Shown in pieces: positions 1 through 8,248 of a stretch of 64,000 nt of DNA. Position 1 is the stretch's first letter, and each line of letters starts with the position of its first letter. Made by a program: the position numbers and the translations under genes. The stretch spans positions 62,001 through 126,000 of the forward strand of contig CAVULO010000011.1 of NCBI GenBank assembly GCA_963742345.1. The letters are read 5' to 3'. The notes under the pieces were generated by a model. The model was not told where the DNA came from. It searched no databases and saw only the letters and a program-made list of their open reading frames with translations. This DNA comes from Pseudolabrys sp963742345. GTDB lineage: Bacteria; Pseudomonadota; Alphaproteobacteria; Rhizobiales; Xanthobacteraceae.

Positions 1-831
1 TGCCCGGATTACAGCCACCGATTGGTCTTGGAGGAGACCTTCCTTTTGCATACGAATTGCGGGCGCATCGTGTGTATTGGGTATCGCTCCCGGCGGATGC
101 TCTGGCGGATACACACTCGGGTTTGTCTTCACTATGGCATATGAGTCATTGCCAAGCGGATTAATGATGTAAACATCCGATCCAATAACAACCGTCCCTG
201 AAATTTTTCCATCTTGAACAACGAAAGTCGCCACACCATTTTTTTTGCCCGGCGCAGCCTTGCGATTTTCGACCTTCCCATGCCAAACAAAAGACGAAGG
301 ACCGCGTTGACTAATGTTCTTCTGAATAGCGTCTATCTTCATTCCGGGAGCCAGATTTAGTTTTATGCCGTTTTCCTTGCTAAACCCGTCCGCGATTGTG
401 AGAGCTCCTCTGAGAAGCTCAAGAGATATACCCGCGGGTCGAACCTGAGTGACATAGACTAAAGCTGACGTTTTGTGTTCGCGAAGTCTTGATACCGCTT
501 CTTTTTGAGCTGGAGAAATTTGTACGGTGTCGAAATTGGTCGTTGGCGTCATCTTAAAAAGTTGTCGATAATCGCCGCCAGCCTCTACAGCTGAGATCGC
601 CGGGTTTTCCCGTGCCGACTTCACAAGATTCGCTACACTGGCGGTCGGAACTCGGAGGATCACGGCATTGAGGCCAGGGATCAGTCTTTTAACTGTCGCG
701 TGAAAGTTTTTTGAAACCTCCTTTGCCCAATTCACAGTCGCCTGATCACGCGCCTTCAAAAGCACTTCGGTTGCCTCAGCCGATACGACGTGACTGAAAA
801 GAACGCCAAATATCAACGCAGTGTATCGCAT
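1..831 (-). CDS. Secreted metallopeptidase-like protein, N-terminal part (runs off left edge)
   Basis: An uninterrupted minus-strand frame of 277 codons starts with ATG at 829-831 and leaves the window without a stop. Residues 1-20 (MRYTALIFGVLFSHVVSAEA) form a signal peptide. The rest reads like the propeptide of secreted zinc metallopeptidases of the peptidyl-Asp metalloendopeptidase type: a stretch with SFVWHGKVEN, then VATFVVQDGKISGTV, then YPPEHPPGA. No HExxH zinc motif is visible, but it would lie beyond the edge. Seen: signal peptide and open frame. Recalled from the family: the propeptide phrases. Inferred: the protease role. AT-richer than the core genes further right. Confidence 0.62.
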   Translation of the reverse strand, partial: MRYTALIFGVLFSHVVSAEATEVLLKARDQATVNWAKEVSKNFHATVKRLIPGLNAVILRVPTASVANLVKSARENPAISAVEAGGDYRQLFKMTPTTNFDTVQISPAQKEAVSRLREHKTSALVYVTQVRPAGISLELLRGALTIADGFSKENGIKLNLAPGMKIDAIQKNISQRGPSSFVWHGKVENRKAAPGKKNGVATFVVQDGKISGTVVIGSDVYIINPLGNDSYAIVKTNPSVYPPEHPPGAIPNTHDAPAIRMQKEGLLQDQSVAVIRA

Positions 832-1069
832 TCTAGGTTCCGTCTAGAGCTGTTGATCGACTTGGGCACCTACCGAGCCCATCGGTGACGAATCGTTTGA
901 CCTGCACAGTGTTCGCCGTGAACAAATAATGCAATCCTGACGGAACCTTTAGGCTTCAGGGTGATTATGCGTCCGCCCTGATAGCGCTCCGAGGGGCTCG
1001 GATAGCCGTGGGTCCGGCGGGAAGAGCTTCGATTGCCGCAAAAAGGTTGTCACGGCCGAAGGGCTTCCA

Positions 1070-1435
1070 ATGGCCGTGATCCTAGTCGTCGAAGATGATG
1101 TGTTTATCCGCGAAGTCGCGGAAATGATGATTCAGGATTGGGGTCATCAGACACTTGCCGCCTGCGACGTCGACGAGGCACTTTCATTTCTGCGTTCGCC
1201 GCAACACATCGACGCGCTTTTTACCGATATCTACCTCAAGGCAGCGGTCCATGGCGGGTGCGACCTCGCACTTCAGGCCATCGCGTTGCGGCCGAATTTG
1301 CGCGTGCTTTACACGACCGGCAACAACATCACCGACAAGATGAAAGCACTGCTGATCGAGGGCACGCACTTCCTTCGCAAGCCATACACGCAACATGAGT
1401 TGCAAGACTCAGTCAAAGAAATGCTCGCAGCGTAG
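1070..1435 (+). CDS. Single-domain response regulator (CheY-like receiver)
   Basis: A 121-residue receiver domain with no output domain. Acidic pocket E8-D9-D10, phospho-acceptor D53 in FTDIYL, switch residues T82/T83 and the invariant lysine K104 in RKPY are all present, so it should be phosphorylatable. A Shine-Dalgarno-like GAAGGG sits 6 bases before the ATG. It lies just upstream of a histidine kinase on the same strand (37-base gap to that gene's preferred start), so the two probably form a signalling pair in one transcript. A stand-alone receiver acts by protein contact, either as a phosphate sink or by docking to a target; the target cannot be read from the sequence. Confidence 0.9.
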   Translation: MAVILVVEDDVFIREVAEMMIQDWGHQTLAACDVDEALSFLRSPQHIDALFTDIYLKAAVHGGCDLALQAIALRPNLRVLYTTGNNITDKMKALLIEGTHFLRKPYTQHELQDSVKEMLAA

Positions 1436-1472
1436 TTGTGCAATTTGCGTTATCTATTTGGAGACGACGGAC

Positions 1473-2900
1473 ATGGTTGAATCTGCACACGCACCTAAAG
1501 CCGTGTCCGATATTGCTGCAAGCGACATTGTCGAAACGGTGCCGAGTGCACTCATCATTCTCGACAGAAATCTAATCATCACTTCTGCCAATCGCGCGTT
1601 CTATCAAACTTTTCGCACTAGCCCTGGTGAGACCGAAGGCTGCCTTATTTACGCGTTGGGAAACCGACAATGGGATATCACCGCGCTTCGTACACTGCTC
1701 GAGAGCGTGATACCGCATCGGGCATCGGTCGAAGGATTCGAGGTTGAGCACGATTTCCCGACCATCGGCCGGCGCACCATGCTGGTCAATGCGCGTAAGA
1801 TTTTCAGCCCCGGCGACCATGACGGCTCCATCCTGCTCGCCATCGAGGATGTCAGCGAGGAACGCGCCGCGCGAGCGGAAAGCAAGCGCAACTGGCAACT
1901 CACGCAAAGCATCGTCGACACGATCCGCGATCCCCTGGTCGTGCTCGAAACCGACATGACGATCGTGACCGCGAGCAAGGCGTTTTTAACGATATTCGGA
2001 ATTACCGAGGCAGAGACCCGTGGGCGGCGCGTGTCCGAACTGCTCCAGCACCAATGGGACGTGCCGGGGCTTCGCCATTTGATGGAAAAGGTGCTGCCGG
2101 AAAACAAACCAATTGAAAGTTTCGAGATCGAGGATGATTTTCCAGGTCTCGGCCGTCGCGTCTTCAACTTAAATGCCCGAAAAATTTCCCAGCCGGGCAA
2201 TCATGCCCATCGGATGCTTCTCGTTTTCGAGGACATCACCGACCGCAAGCAGCGCGAACGCGATGCGCTGAGCTTGACCAACGAGATCTCGCACCGGATC
2301 AAGAATAACCTGCAGGTTATCGTTGGCTTGATCGCCTACGAAGCCAAATGGACGGCAGCGCCCTGCGTGCAAGGTTATAAAACCATGCAGGCGCGCATCG
2401 GCGCCATCGCCCAGCTTTACGACCTGATTTCTCAAACCAGCCGCGGCCGTACGGTCGCCGTGGACGCCTACTTACGGGAAATCGCCAAGACCATGTCAGC
2501 GAGCTTGCTTGGAAATACGTCGGGCATCGACATCGAGGTTAAGGCCGAGCCGGTGGAAATCGATCCGGATCGTGCCGTGCCGTTCGGCCTTCTGGTCAAT
2601 GAGCTCACGACCAACGCCATCAAGCATGCGTTTCCGCACGGCAGCGGACATATCATGCTGTGCGTGGAACAGATCCGCGACCAAATTGAACTAGTCGTTT
2701 CCGATGACGGTATCGGCACGAAGGACAAGGATACGGCGAAGAGTCCGGAGAAACGCGGCTCCGACTATGTCGCGATCTTTGTGCGTCAGCTTGGCGGCGC
2801 GATCGTGCCCTCGAAGCAGCAACCAACAGGAACGACAGTCAGAATACGGCTTCCCTTGCTTCTGGTGCCATCCGGAGATGCCGAGCCTATAGCTGCGTAG
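1473..2900 (+). CDS. PAS-PAS sensor histidine kinase (HisKA_2 type)
   Basis: A soluble 475-residue kinase with no membrane segment, so it probably senses a cytoplasmic cue. Two similar PAS modules (about residues 15-130 and 140-250, each with a DFP..GRR..LNARKI-like core) precede a HisKA_2 dimerisation domain with phospho-accepting H274 in EISHRIKNNLQ and an HATPase domain with its N-box near N376 (LLVNELTTNAIKHAF) and a DDGIG motif. A longer frame opens at 1395 inside the preceding gene; the ATG at 1473 is preferred because GGAGA lies 8 bases upstream. The likely partner is the adjacent receiver protein. The two PAS modules look like an internal duplication. Confidence 0.9.
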   Translation: MVESAHAPKAVSDIAASDIVETVPSALIILDRNLIITSANRAFYQTFRTSPGETEGCLIYALGNRQWDITALRTLLESVIPHRASVEGFEVEHDFPTIGRRTMLVNARKIFSPGDHDGSILLAIEDVSEERAARAESKRNWQLTQSIVDTIRDPLVVLETDMTIVTASKAFLTIFGITEAETRGRRVSELLQHQWDVPGLRHLMEKVLPENKPIESFEIEDDFPGLGRRVFNLNARKISQPGNHAHRMLLVFEDITDRKQRERDALSLTNEISHRIKNNLQVIVGLIAYEAKWTAAPCVQGYKTMQARIGAIAQLYDLISQTSRGRTVAVDAYLREIAKTMSASLLGNTSGIDIEVKAEPVEIDPDRAVPFGLLVNELTTNAIKHAFPHGSGHIMLCVEQIRDQIELVVSDDGIGTKDKDTAKSPEKRGSDYVAIFVRQLGGAIVPSKQQPTGTTVRIRLPLLLVPSGDAEPIAA

Positions 2901-2970
2901 CGCGCTTTCAGGCTGATCGGCGACGAAGTCATCCCAATAGCGGACACTCACGACCTGCCTGAAACAGAAA

Positions 2971-2990
2971 GACCGCCTCGCGGCGGTCTC
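2971..2990 (+). terminator. Hairpin after the kinase gene
   Basis: GACCGCC and GGCGGTC (2971-2977 and 2982-2988) form a 7-pair GC stem with a 4-base loop, 70 bases after the kinase stop. The following TCTCATAAA is only weakly T-rich, so this is a candidate terminator of moderate quality. Confidence 0.5.
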
Positions 2991-3045
2991 TCATAAATCC
3001 GATCCTTAGTCGGTTAGACGACAGTTTGAGCTTTCCGCCTCCTGC

Positions 3046-3180
3046 TTAGCGCCAGCAGTGGCGATAGCCGAAAATGTTCGTCCAGCAATGGCTATAATAA
3101 TGGCGATAGTGCCGATGGCTTACACGGTTTGGCTTTCGATCCAGGGGCGAACGCCGCGGATGTGGGAAGCCGCGAAGCAT
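3046..3180 (-). CDS. Possible 44-residue His/Tyr/Cys-rich peptide
   Basis: An ATG at 3178-3180 opens a 44-codon frame whose C-terminal half is rich in H, Y, W and C (SHRHYRHYYSHCWTNIF, then HCWR). The composition is not what random GC-rich sequence gives and suggests metal binding. A strong GGAGGTG site is nearby but sits ahead of a different-frame ATG (3204-3206) that gives a dull 37-residue product ending at TAG, so the true start and even the existence of the gene are uncertain. No family recognised. Confidence 0.3.
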   Translation of the reverse strand: MLRGFPHPRRSPLDRKPNRVSHRHYRHYYSHCWTNIFGYRHCWR

Positions 3181-3423
3181 CCAATGGAAATAGGCTAGGT
3201 GCCATGATGGTCACCTCCACAATGATGAGAGGAGGCTAGGTCCGGTTAGAGCACGGCGTCTGTTCAAAAGTGATCACTTTCAATCAAAGCTAAATGCACG
3301 GAACTCTGGAAAATAGATCGATGTCCGGTTTACCAGATCGTTTTCAAAAGATTTTAATGGCCTACGGGGAGCCCGCCGCCATTGCCGGCGCAATGGAGGT
3401 ACAGCTCGCTTTAGCCTCGTCAA
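3181..3423. other. Intergenic stretch, no convincing gene
   Basis: Apart from the GGAGGTG site described for the small peptide, this stretch shows no supported gene or strong hairpin. It separates the kinase locus from the run of small minus-strand genes. Confidence 0.5.
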
Positions 3424-3621
3424 CTAGCCGTCCCTTAGGAGCGCGCGAAGCTCTCTAATAATATTTTCCAAATGACGAGCGACTTCACTGGTCTTGTCGA
3501 CTAAATGGTCCTGACCTTCGACTTCGCCCGTTTTAAGGGTTCCCGACTTGTATTGCTCCAATATCTTTGAATAGCGTCCAATGTCTTTTTCGATTTCATG
3601 TTTTAGATTAATCGGAGTCAT
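3424..3621 (-). CDS. Small helical hypothetical protein (65 aa)
   Basis: A 65-residue, charged, probably all-helical cytoplasmic protein (starts MTPINLKHEIEKDIGRY, ends RELRALLRDG). Heptad-like spacing of I/L residues suggests a short coiled coil or helical hairpin. GGAG lies a few bases before the ATG, which supports translation. No signal peptide, cysteine or recognised domain. It starts a set of short minus-strand genes (3.4-4.6 kb) that are separated by their own ribosome sites rather than tightly coupled. Function unknown. Confidence 0.6.
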   Translation of the reverse strand: MTPINLKHEIEKDIGRYSKILEQYKSGTLKTGEVEGQDHLVDKTSEVARHLENIIRELRALLRDG

Positions 3622-3800
3622 CGCTCCACTCCATTGTGTTTAACGAGAGTTGCGCTTCGCTCTCAGTGCCAAAAGCGGACTCAGTGAGTGCGAGCGTCCG
3701 GGTGAATGAATGCGGGCGGCGCACTTTGGGGCCGCCCGCAAACTTTACGCATCAACATGAAGCTGATTAACGCGGATGTGCCGCAAGTTGAGCCTCAAAG

Positions 3801-4013
3801 TTAGGTCGAACTTGAGGGCCACACGGTTCGCGTACGATCCAACGGATCGTAATAGGTGCCGGTGTCATCGATCTTCTTCTTCGACTGATCGGCAAGCTGC
3901 ACGTAAGTGGCAGCCAAAATCTCCCATTGCGCCCTAAATTGCGCGTTTTGTTCTTCGCCTCCGCGCTTCCGAGCATTGTCGGCTAGATGTCTATATTCAT
4001 GCTCCCTATGCAT
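3801..4013 (-). CDS. Small conserved hypothetical protein (70 aa)
   Basis: A 70-residue hydrophilic protein with an excellent AGGAGGTCAGT site directly before the ATG, which picks this frame over the overlapping shadow frame at 3767-3976. The body (QWEILAATYVQLADQSKK, then IDDTGTYYDP) resembles small rhizobial proteins in which an amphipathic helix of the ALAdkA..QWe.LA..Y..LA type precedes a short tail. The protein at 5277-5462 has a comparable helix, so they may be distant relatives. Function unknown. Confidence 0.7.
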   Translation of the reverse strand: MHREHEYRHLADNARKRGGEEQNAQFRAQWEILAATYVQLADQSKKKIDDTGTYYDPLDRTRTVWPSSST

Positions 4014-4250
4014 ACTGACCTCCTTCTAATATGGGTCTTATGAGGCCAACACACGGGGCTTCTGTGCGTTCCGATGATGACACATCGGTAATACTTACTC
4101 TCGATTGGAACTGTGGAACTAAACGTTCGTGCTACTCAAAGGTCGGTCCTATCTCGCCTCAGTAGCGAGCCAAGCCAAATGCGTTGATCGATGATTGAAA
4201 TTTCTCCGCCTTGCAAAGCGGTAATATCGGAACTTGATCGCCTGTTGGCG

Positions 4251-4586
4251 TCAAATGGGCTCTTTATAAAGCACGCACCATTTTGGTCTGGACCGTACTG
4301 GTACTTTTGGAGAGCAATTGATTTTGCAGGATTCAGTCTCGCATTCCATTAGCTCACCCTCAGCCTTGGTCGCGTTTGCATCGGTTTTAGGTGCTGCCGC
4401 GCTTGCCGCGGGAGACATATTGCTCCTATTCGGCGCGACCTGCGAAGCAGGCCGTTGGGGAGCAGCTTGAGGAGTGGCCTCTGCTACCGGAGGCGGGGGC
4501 CTGGGTTCGTCTTGATGAAACCAGTCACTCGATGATGTACACCCCGCAAGGGCGAGAAGGAGCAGCATTGTAGCCAGCTGTCTCAT
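4251..4586 (-). CDS. Small proline/alanine-rich lipoprotein
   Basis: 111 residues starting with a lipoprotein signal peptide: MRQLATMLLLLALAGC, where LAGC is the lipobox and the cysteine at position 16 is lipidated. A Pro/Ala-rich linker (about 25-75) leads to a C-terminal tail with four cysteines (MECETESCKINC..., KWCVLYKEPI) that could form two disulfides in the periplasm. GGAGGACC precedes the ATG. The lipoprotein at 32194-32526 has the same plan (lipobox, Pro/Ala/Thr linker, cysteine-containing tail) and may be a functional analogue. No enzymatic domain recognised. Confidence 0.8.
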   Translation of the reverse strand: MRQLATMLLLLALAGCTSSSDWFHQDEPRPPPPVAEATPQAAPQRPASQVAPNRSNMSPAASAAAPKTDANATKAEGELMECETESCKINCSPKVPVRSRPKWCVLYKEPI

Positions 4587-5132
4587 TCTATGGTCCTCCT
4601 CACATCAGTTGGCGGCGGCGCTCGGCAAGTTATGTGCGACGCATCAATGCTCGCACAGTGCGGCCGCAAACGCCACCACCGCCGCCGCTAAGTGTCCGTT
4701 CGGCGAAACCGCGCCCATTCCGCGGCCGTCAATTGCTGCTGCCATTCCCCTCTTCGCTACCGGCCTTGGCGCGCCGATGGGTCACACGGCCCGAGAAAGG
4801 CCAGCCGCAGCCCGCCAACCGAATACCGCTCCCCTAAAAGAAAACCCGGTAATCTCCTGAGATTTTTTTCTTCAGTGTTTAGAAATAACTACCGCCTATG
4901 ATTCCGATTGTGCGCATTTGTGGCACTGCGTACGCGCACAAGAGCCCCGGGGCAGCCCCCGCATGCCGGGGCTCTTTTTATTGAACGTGCGTGGTTGAGT
5001 AGGCGGTATTATTACAGCCCGCGCCGTGAATTTTATGTGCCGGTTACCGTCACCGACAATTTCCTGCCGCGAAGATTGTATAACGTTCACGCCAACCGGG
5101 GAAATTCTGTCAAGAAGACGTAGCGACGAGCT
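4587..5132. other. Gene-poor 546-base stretch with one clear hairpin
   Basis: The first 270 bases are GC-rich and open in several frames on both strands, but none has a credible product. A short AATCTC-CT-GAGATT followed by T7 at 4851-4869 is a weak terminator candidate, and a strong terminator hairpin lies at 4941-4979. A short unannotated transcript between the two is possible; nothing else is seen. Confidence 0.4.
4941..4979 (+). terminator. Strong intrinsic terminator
   Basis: AGAGCCCCGG (4941-4950) pairs perfectly with CCGGGGCTCT (4966-4975) across a 15-base loop and is followed by TTTTT. This is a classic rho-independent terminator reading rightward, but no well-supported plus-strand gene lies directly upstream, so it may end a small RNA or block read-through. 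Confidence 0.75.
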
Positions 5133-5261
5133 ATGGACCTGTTTCTTTCGACTGTGATTGCCGCCCTCGCAGTTGGTTTTGCGCTCGGCTATGGGGTTCG
5201 CGCGAGCATTTCACACTATCGTCGCGCGAAAGCAGAGCGCAGCCGGATGGTCATTCACTAG
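5133..5261 (+). CDS. Tiny membrane protein (42 aa)
   Basis: ATG at 5133 opens 42 codons: a single hydrophobic segment (MDLFLSTVIAALAVGFALGY) followed by a basic tail (about YRRAKAERSR). That arrangement predicts a single-pass inner-membrane peptide with a cytoplasmic C-terminus. A weak GACGAG lies upstream. No family recognised; support is composition and the compact placement between two other small genes. Confidence 0.5.
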   Translation: MDLFLSTVIAALAVGFALGYGVRASISHYRRAKAERSRMVIH

Positions 5262-5276
5262 CGCAGCGCACCAAAA

Positions 5277-5462
5277 TTATTCGTTTTTAGATTCTTTATT
5301 CTCGAGCGCGTCGGCCTGCACCGCCTTGCGATCATAGTCGGCGGCGAGCTGAAGCATTTGGGTGCGCGCCTTTGGATCGCGAAACAATTTGGCCTGAGCG
5401 CGACATTGTTCGGCCCGGGCGCGGTATCTCTGATTAGCAGGAATGGGTGCGCGCTCTGACAT
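5277..5462 (-). CDS. Small charged hypothetical protein (61 aa)
   Basis: A 61-residue soluble protein dominated by one amphipathic helix (RYRARAEQCRAQAKLF) and a second helix (ARTQMLQLAADYDRKAV). Short proteins of this plan (YR..A..CR..A.....P..R..ML.LA..YD.KA) are frequent in rhizobia and often appear next to stress genes; their function is unknown. A GTG three codons upstream (5471) is an alternative start; the ATG at 5462 is preferred because family members usually begin close to this point. Confidence 0.7.
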   Translation of the reverse strand: MSERAPIPANQRYRARAEQCRAQAKLFRDPKARTQMLQLAADYDRKAVQADALENKESKNE

Positions 5463-5619
5463 CTTATTCACTCACGCCTATTCGCATTACTCACTCACGT
5501 CTATAAGCCATCGTCACGGGATCGTGAAAAAGCAATTGGCTCACCGAGGATTATATTGGTAGCCACATACTCGCTCCCTCGCCCTGATAGCTGAGTCAGC
5601 GCCAACTCGGGAGATTGTC

Positions 5620-5940
5620 ATGTTACGCAAATTCGCACTTGTTGTCGTTGCTGCTACCGCACTGGGTGCAGCTACTTTAGCGCCGACATCGGCCTCTGCT
5701 TGGCACGGAGGCTGGCACGGAGGCTGGCGCGGTGGTGGATGGGGCGGCGGCTGGCATGGCGCATGGCGGCCCGGGTGGAGAGCGGGCTGGGGCCCCGGGT
5801 GGGGGTGGCGTCGCGGCTGGGGCTGGGGTGGACCGGCCTTCGTCGTGGGGGCGCCGGTATTCGTCGGCGGGTGCGTCGGACGACGCCTTGTGCCCGGCCC
5901 GTGGGGTCCGCGTTGGATTCTCGTGAACCGGTGCTGGTAA
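5620..5940 (+). CDS. Secreted Gly/Trp-rich repeat protein
   Basis: 106 residues: a clean Sec signal peptide (about 1-27, ending ASA) followed by a tract of GGWHGGW/GWRGG-type repeats rich in Gly, Trp, His and Arg (28-75) and a C-terminal piece with two cysteines (GGCVGRRLVPG, NRCW). GGGAG precedes the ATG. Similar short GHGWH/GWGG-rich exported proteins are common in Bradyrhizobium relatives and are generally of unknown role, perhaps metal-binding or surface-associated. The low-complexity DNA gives many shadow frames on both strands. Confidence 0.8.
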   Translation: MLRKFALVVVAATALGAATLAPTSASAWHGGWHGGWRGGGWGGGWHGAWRPGWRAGWGPGWGWRRGWGWGGPAFVVGAPVFVGGCVGRRLVPGPWGPRWILVNRCW

Positions 5941-6023
5941 AGAACCGTTCGAAGCGGCTAATGCGCGGGGCGTAAGCCTAAACTGAGCTGGCTTCCTCGC
6001 GTGAATGGTCGCATATTGCCGAA

Positions 6024-6212
6024 ATGGCCAAATCTCCACGCGTCGTATTCAAACCTCAACGGATTGCGGAGGGCGACTGGCAAATCCAGGCTCTCTGTCC
6101 GGGAACCGAAACTGTTTACGTCAAAGGATTCCAGGACAAGGCGGCAATCGATGAATGGCTGGCTGGCGACGGCAAAATTAGATGGCTCAGATCGCAAGGT
6201 TACGCGAAGTGA
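6024..6212 (+). CDS. Small conserved hypothetical protein (62 aa)
   Basis: A compact 62-residue basic protein with the order beta-strands then helix: FKPQRIAEGDWQIQAL, then ETVYVKGFQDKAAIDEWL, ending RWLRSQGYAK. The last third looks like a small alpha/beta fold that might bind nucleic acid. I recall close relatives as conserved hypotheticals in Bradyrhizobium-type genomes. Preceded by a weak ribosome site; the ATG at 6024 is chosen because the longer frame from 6001 has a different reading. Confidence 0.65.
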   Translation: MAKSPRVVFKPQRIAEGDWQIQALCPGTETVYVKGFQDKAAIDEWLAGDGKIRWLRSQGYAK

Positions 6213-6271
6213 CTTTACGCAAACTTGGCCGGTGTGCTGCTCGAACGCGTGAATAGTTCTCGGGTGGTGAA

Positions 6272-6421
6272 CTAGAGCTGCCAGGCTCGTTTGCCGAGGG
6301 CCTGGCGGATCGCTTCGGCCGACTTGTATTTGAACTCCTTTTTCGATGTGTCTGCTTTGATAGCGGCCGAAACGTCCCGCTCCTCGCTGGGGCTGGTGGC
6401 ATTGTCTGGCTTGTGGGTCAT
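6272..6421 (-). CDS. Small hypothetical protein (49 aa)
   Basis: A 49-residue polar protein (MTHKPDNATSPSEERDV at the start, KYKSAEAIRQALGKRAWQL at the end). GGAGA sits 6 bases ahead of the ATG at 6419-6421, which decides this start over an upstream one at 6493. The N-terminal half is disorder-like and the C-terminal half one basic helix. No recognised domain. Confidence 0.55.
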   Translation of the reverse strand: MTHKPDNATSPSEERDVSAAIKADTSKKEFKYKSAEAIRQALGKRAWQL

Positions 6422-6595
6422 GCTTTTCTCCGGGCGCCGGCTCGAAATAACGCCCGAGATCGGCAGAAGTTGCCTGGACGTACAGTTTTTCACGTTCCGT
6501 CGTCCACGCGATGGTCACGAAGCGGTCAGATTACCGGCATTTTTGCATGCATATTGGCCTGCCGGGGGCAACACGCCAAGCATTGCGAGTTCCTC

Positions 6596-7057
6596 ATGCA
6601 ACAACGAATTGACGTCACAAAAGTGAACCCGGCGGCCTATCAGGCGGCCGCCGCACTGCAATCGTATGTCGATCAGTCCGGGCTTGATGCGAAATTGCGC
6701 GAACTCATCAAGATCCGGGTTTCGCAAATCAATGGCTGCGCGTTTTGTATCGCCATGCATACGCGCGATGCGCGCGGGCTCGGCGAAACCGAGGAACGGA
6801 TGCACCTTCTCGATGCGTGGCGCGAGGCTCCCGTCTATAGCGCACGCGAGCGCGCCGCCTTGGGCTGGATCGAGGCGATCACACTGGTCACCCAGGGTCA
6901 TGTTCCAGATGAAGCGTTCGAGGGTGTGCGCAAACAATTCTCGGATCAAGAGATTGTCGACCTCACCGCCGCGGCGGTCGCCATCAACAGTTGGAACAGG
7001 ATTGCGATCGCATTCCGTGTGCCACCACAAGTCGAAAGCAAGAAAGCGGCAGCTTAA
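6596..7057 (+). CDS. AhpD/carboxymuconolactone decarboxylase-family protein
   Basis: A 153-residue all-helical protein with the family's redox motif C48-x-x-C51 in GCAFCIAMH and the following H55, as in alkylhydroperoxidase AhpD-type enzymes. Such proteins reduce peroxides or use the cysteine pair in thiol chemistry in the cytoplasm. The frame extends upstream to 6413, but the ATG at 6596 (MQQRIDVTKV) gives the usual family length. It converges with the gamma-carbonic anhydrase gene with only 3 bases between stops. No paired AhpC-like gene is nearby, so the physiological electron donor is unknown. Confidence 0.88.
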   Translation: MQQRIDVTKVNPAAYQAAAALQSYVDQSGLDAKLRELIKIRVSQINGCAFCIAMHTRDARGLGETEERMHLLDAWREAPVYSARERAALGWIEAITLVTQGHVPDEAFEGVRKQFSDQEIVDLTAAAVAINSWNRIAIAFRVPPQVESKKAAA

Positions 7058-7060
7058 GGC

Positions 7061-7591
7061 TTAGCTGATCTGCTTTAGTCCTTTTGCGTACTGCTTCCAG
7101 CGCCGCACATAGATGTCGGCGCCGGCGCGGATCATCGACATCGCCTTTTCGTCGAGCGTGCGGATCGCACGCGCGGGGGCGCCCACAATCAATGAATTGT
7201 CGGGAAAGCTCTTGCCTTCGGTGATGACACTGCCGGCGCCGACAAGAGAATTTTTGCCGATCTTCGCGCCGTTGAGCATGATCGCACCCATGCCGATCAA
7301 GGAATTATCTCCGACGATGCAGCCATGCAGGATAACATTATGGCCGATCACACAATCGCGGCCGATCGTCATCGGAAATCCCGGGTCGGTGTGTAGCGTG
7401 GCATTGTCCTGAATCTGCGACCGTTCGCCGAGCTCGATCCATTCATTGTCGCCACGCAGGACCGCGCCAAACCAGACGCTCGCTTCTGCTTTGAGCCGCA
7501 CACGGCCAATCAGCACCGCGGTATCGGCGATGTAATATTGGCCCTCGCCGGGAAATTCCGGCGCCTGTCCGTCGAGTTCGTAGATGGGCAT
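7061..7591 (-). CDS. Gamma-carbonic anhydrase family protein
   Basis: 176 residues forming the left-handed beta-helix of hexapeptide repeats typical of gamma-type carbonic anhydrases (YrdA/CaiE/Cam relatives). The three zinc-binding histidines are visible as H67 (NATLHTD), H84 and H89 (GHNVILHG). It would catalyse CO2 hydration as a trimer in the cytoplasm, although many homologues have weak or unknown activity. Full family length. Single gene; about 110 bases upstream hold an inverted-repeat fragment (CATTCC..GGAATG). Confidence 0.9.
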   Translation of the reverse strand: MPIYELDGQAPEFPGEGQYYIADTAVLIGRVRLKAEASVWFGAVLRGDNEWIELGERSQIQDNATLHTDPGFPMTIGRDCVIGHNVILHGCIVGDNSLIGMGAIMLNGAKIGKNSLVGAGSVITEGKSFPDNSLIVGAPARAIRTLDEKAMSMIRAGADIYVRRWKQYAKGLKQIS

Positions 7592-7705
7592 CCCGCCCTC
7601 TCCTCAGCCAGCCCCATCATTCCAGGGCGCAGGGTGCTCCGCGCGGTCCCGGAATGACCACAACCGGGAGCGAAACTGCCTCAACAATGCCTACGAGGGA
7701 AGCGC

Positions 7706-8038
7706 TTAGGCGAGCAGGAAAACGCAGGCCTGCAATGTCATGACCAAGACCAGGCCCGACATCAGGCTCCAGAATCCGGCAATCAAAGTCGCGAGAAATA
7801 CGAATTCGAAGCGGCGGCCTTCCTGCTGGCGGCCGAGAATAGTGTTGCGCATGATCAGAAATGGAGCCGAAACGACAAGCAGCGGGATCGCCGCGAACGC
7901 CGCTGCCCCCGGTCCGGCAGTTAGCTGGTTGAAACTCGGCAGGCGGCTGGTGACGAGCTGGTAGCCTGAGCTGCACATGCCGGCAACGGAAAAGCCGAGT
8001 ACCAAGGCGAACAACAATTGCACCGATTCCGGCGTCAT
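7706..8038 (-). CDS. Small multi-pass membrane protein (110 aa)
   Basis: About three hydrophobic segments: residues 7-27 (SVQLLFALVLGFSVAGM), 45-70 (AFAAIPLLVVSAPFLIM) and 80-107 (VFLATLIAGFW...). The longer frame from 8236 is rejected because GAGGTCGCTG lies right before the ATG at 8036-8038 and the residues upstream of it are not protein-like. Conserved unknown membrane protein of rhizobia; function not recognised. Confidence 0.72.
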   Translation of the reverse strand: MTPESVQLLFALVLGFSVAGMCSSGYQLVTSRLPSFNQLTAGPGAAAFAAIPLLVVSAPFLIMRNTILGRQQEGRRFEFVFLATLIAGFWSLMSGLVLVMTLQACVFLLA

Positions 8039-8182
8039 CAGCGACCTCAAACGCGTTACCTGAGGCCATCTGTTGCAAACGGGTTGGGCCGGCGCCAGCC
8101 AATCCTTAACAAATGGTAAACACAGACGTCCCGTGGCCGCTGCCACCATTTGGCGTGGCATAATCCGCCCGATTCGCTCGAA

Positions 8183-8226
8183 GCATGATCCCGAAAAGCG
8201 GAACCGGTTTTCGGACGACATCATAC
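8183..8226. repeat. Dispersed GCATGATC/CCGAAAA palindrome
   Basis: GCATGATCCCGAAAA followed, after a short spacer, by CCGGTTTTCGG and ACATCATAC forms an imperfect 40-odd-base palindrome (arms CCGAAAA at 8191-8197 and TTTTCGG at 8208-8214). A second copy is at 12930-12993. Elements of this kind are common in intergenic DNA of Bradyrhizobium relatives. Here it lies in the divergent region between a membrane protein gene and the 8249 gene. Confidence 0.7.
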
Positions 8227-8248
8227 TGGAGCGCAAAAGGAGCAGGCA

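Noticed and set aside
4609..4860. Plus-strand frame of 83 codons
   Set aside because: Low-complexity Ala/Pro composition typical of GC-rich noise, no ribosome site, and open frames on the other strand in the same DNA.
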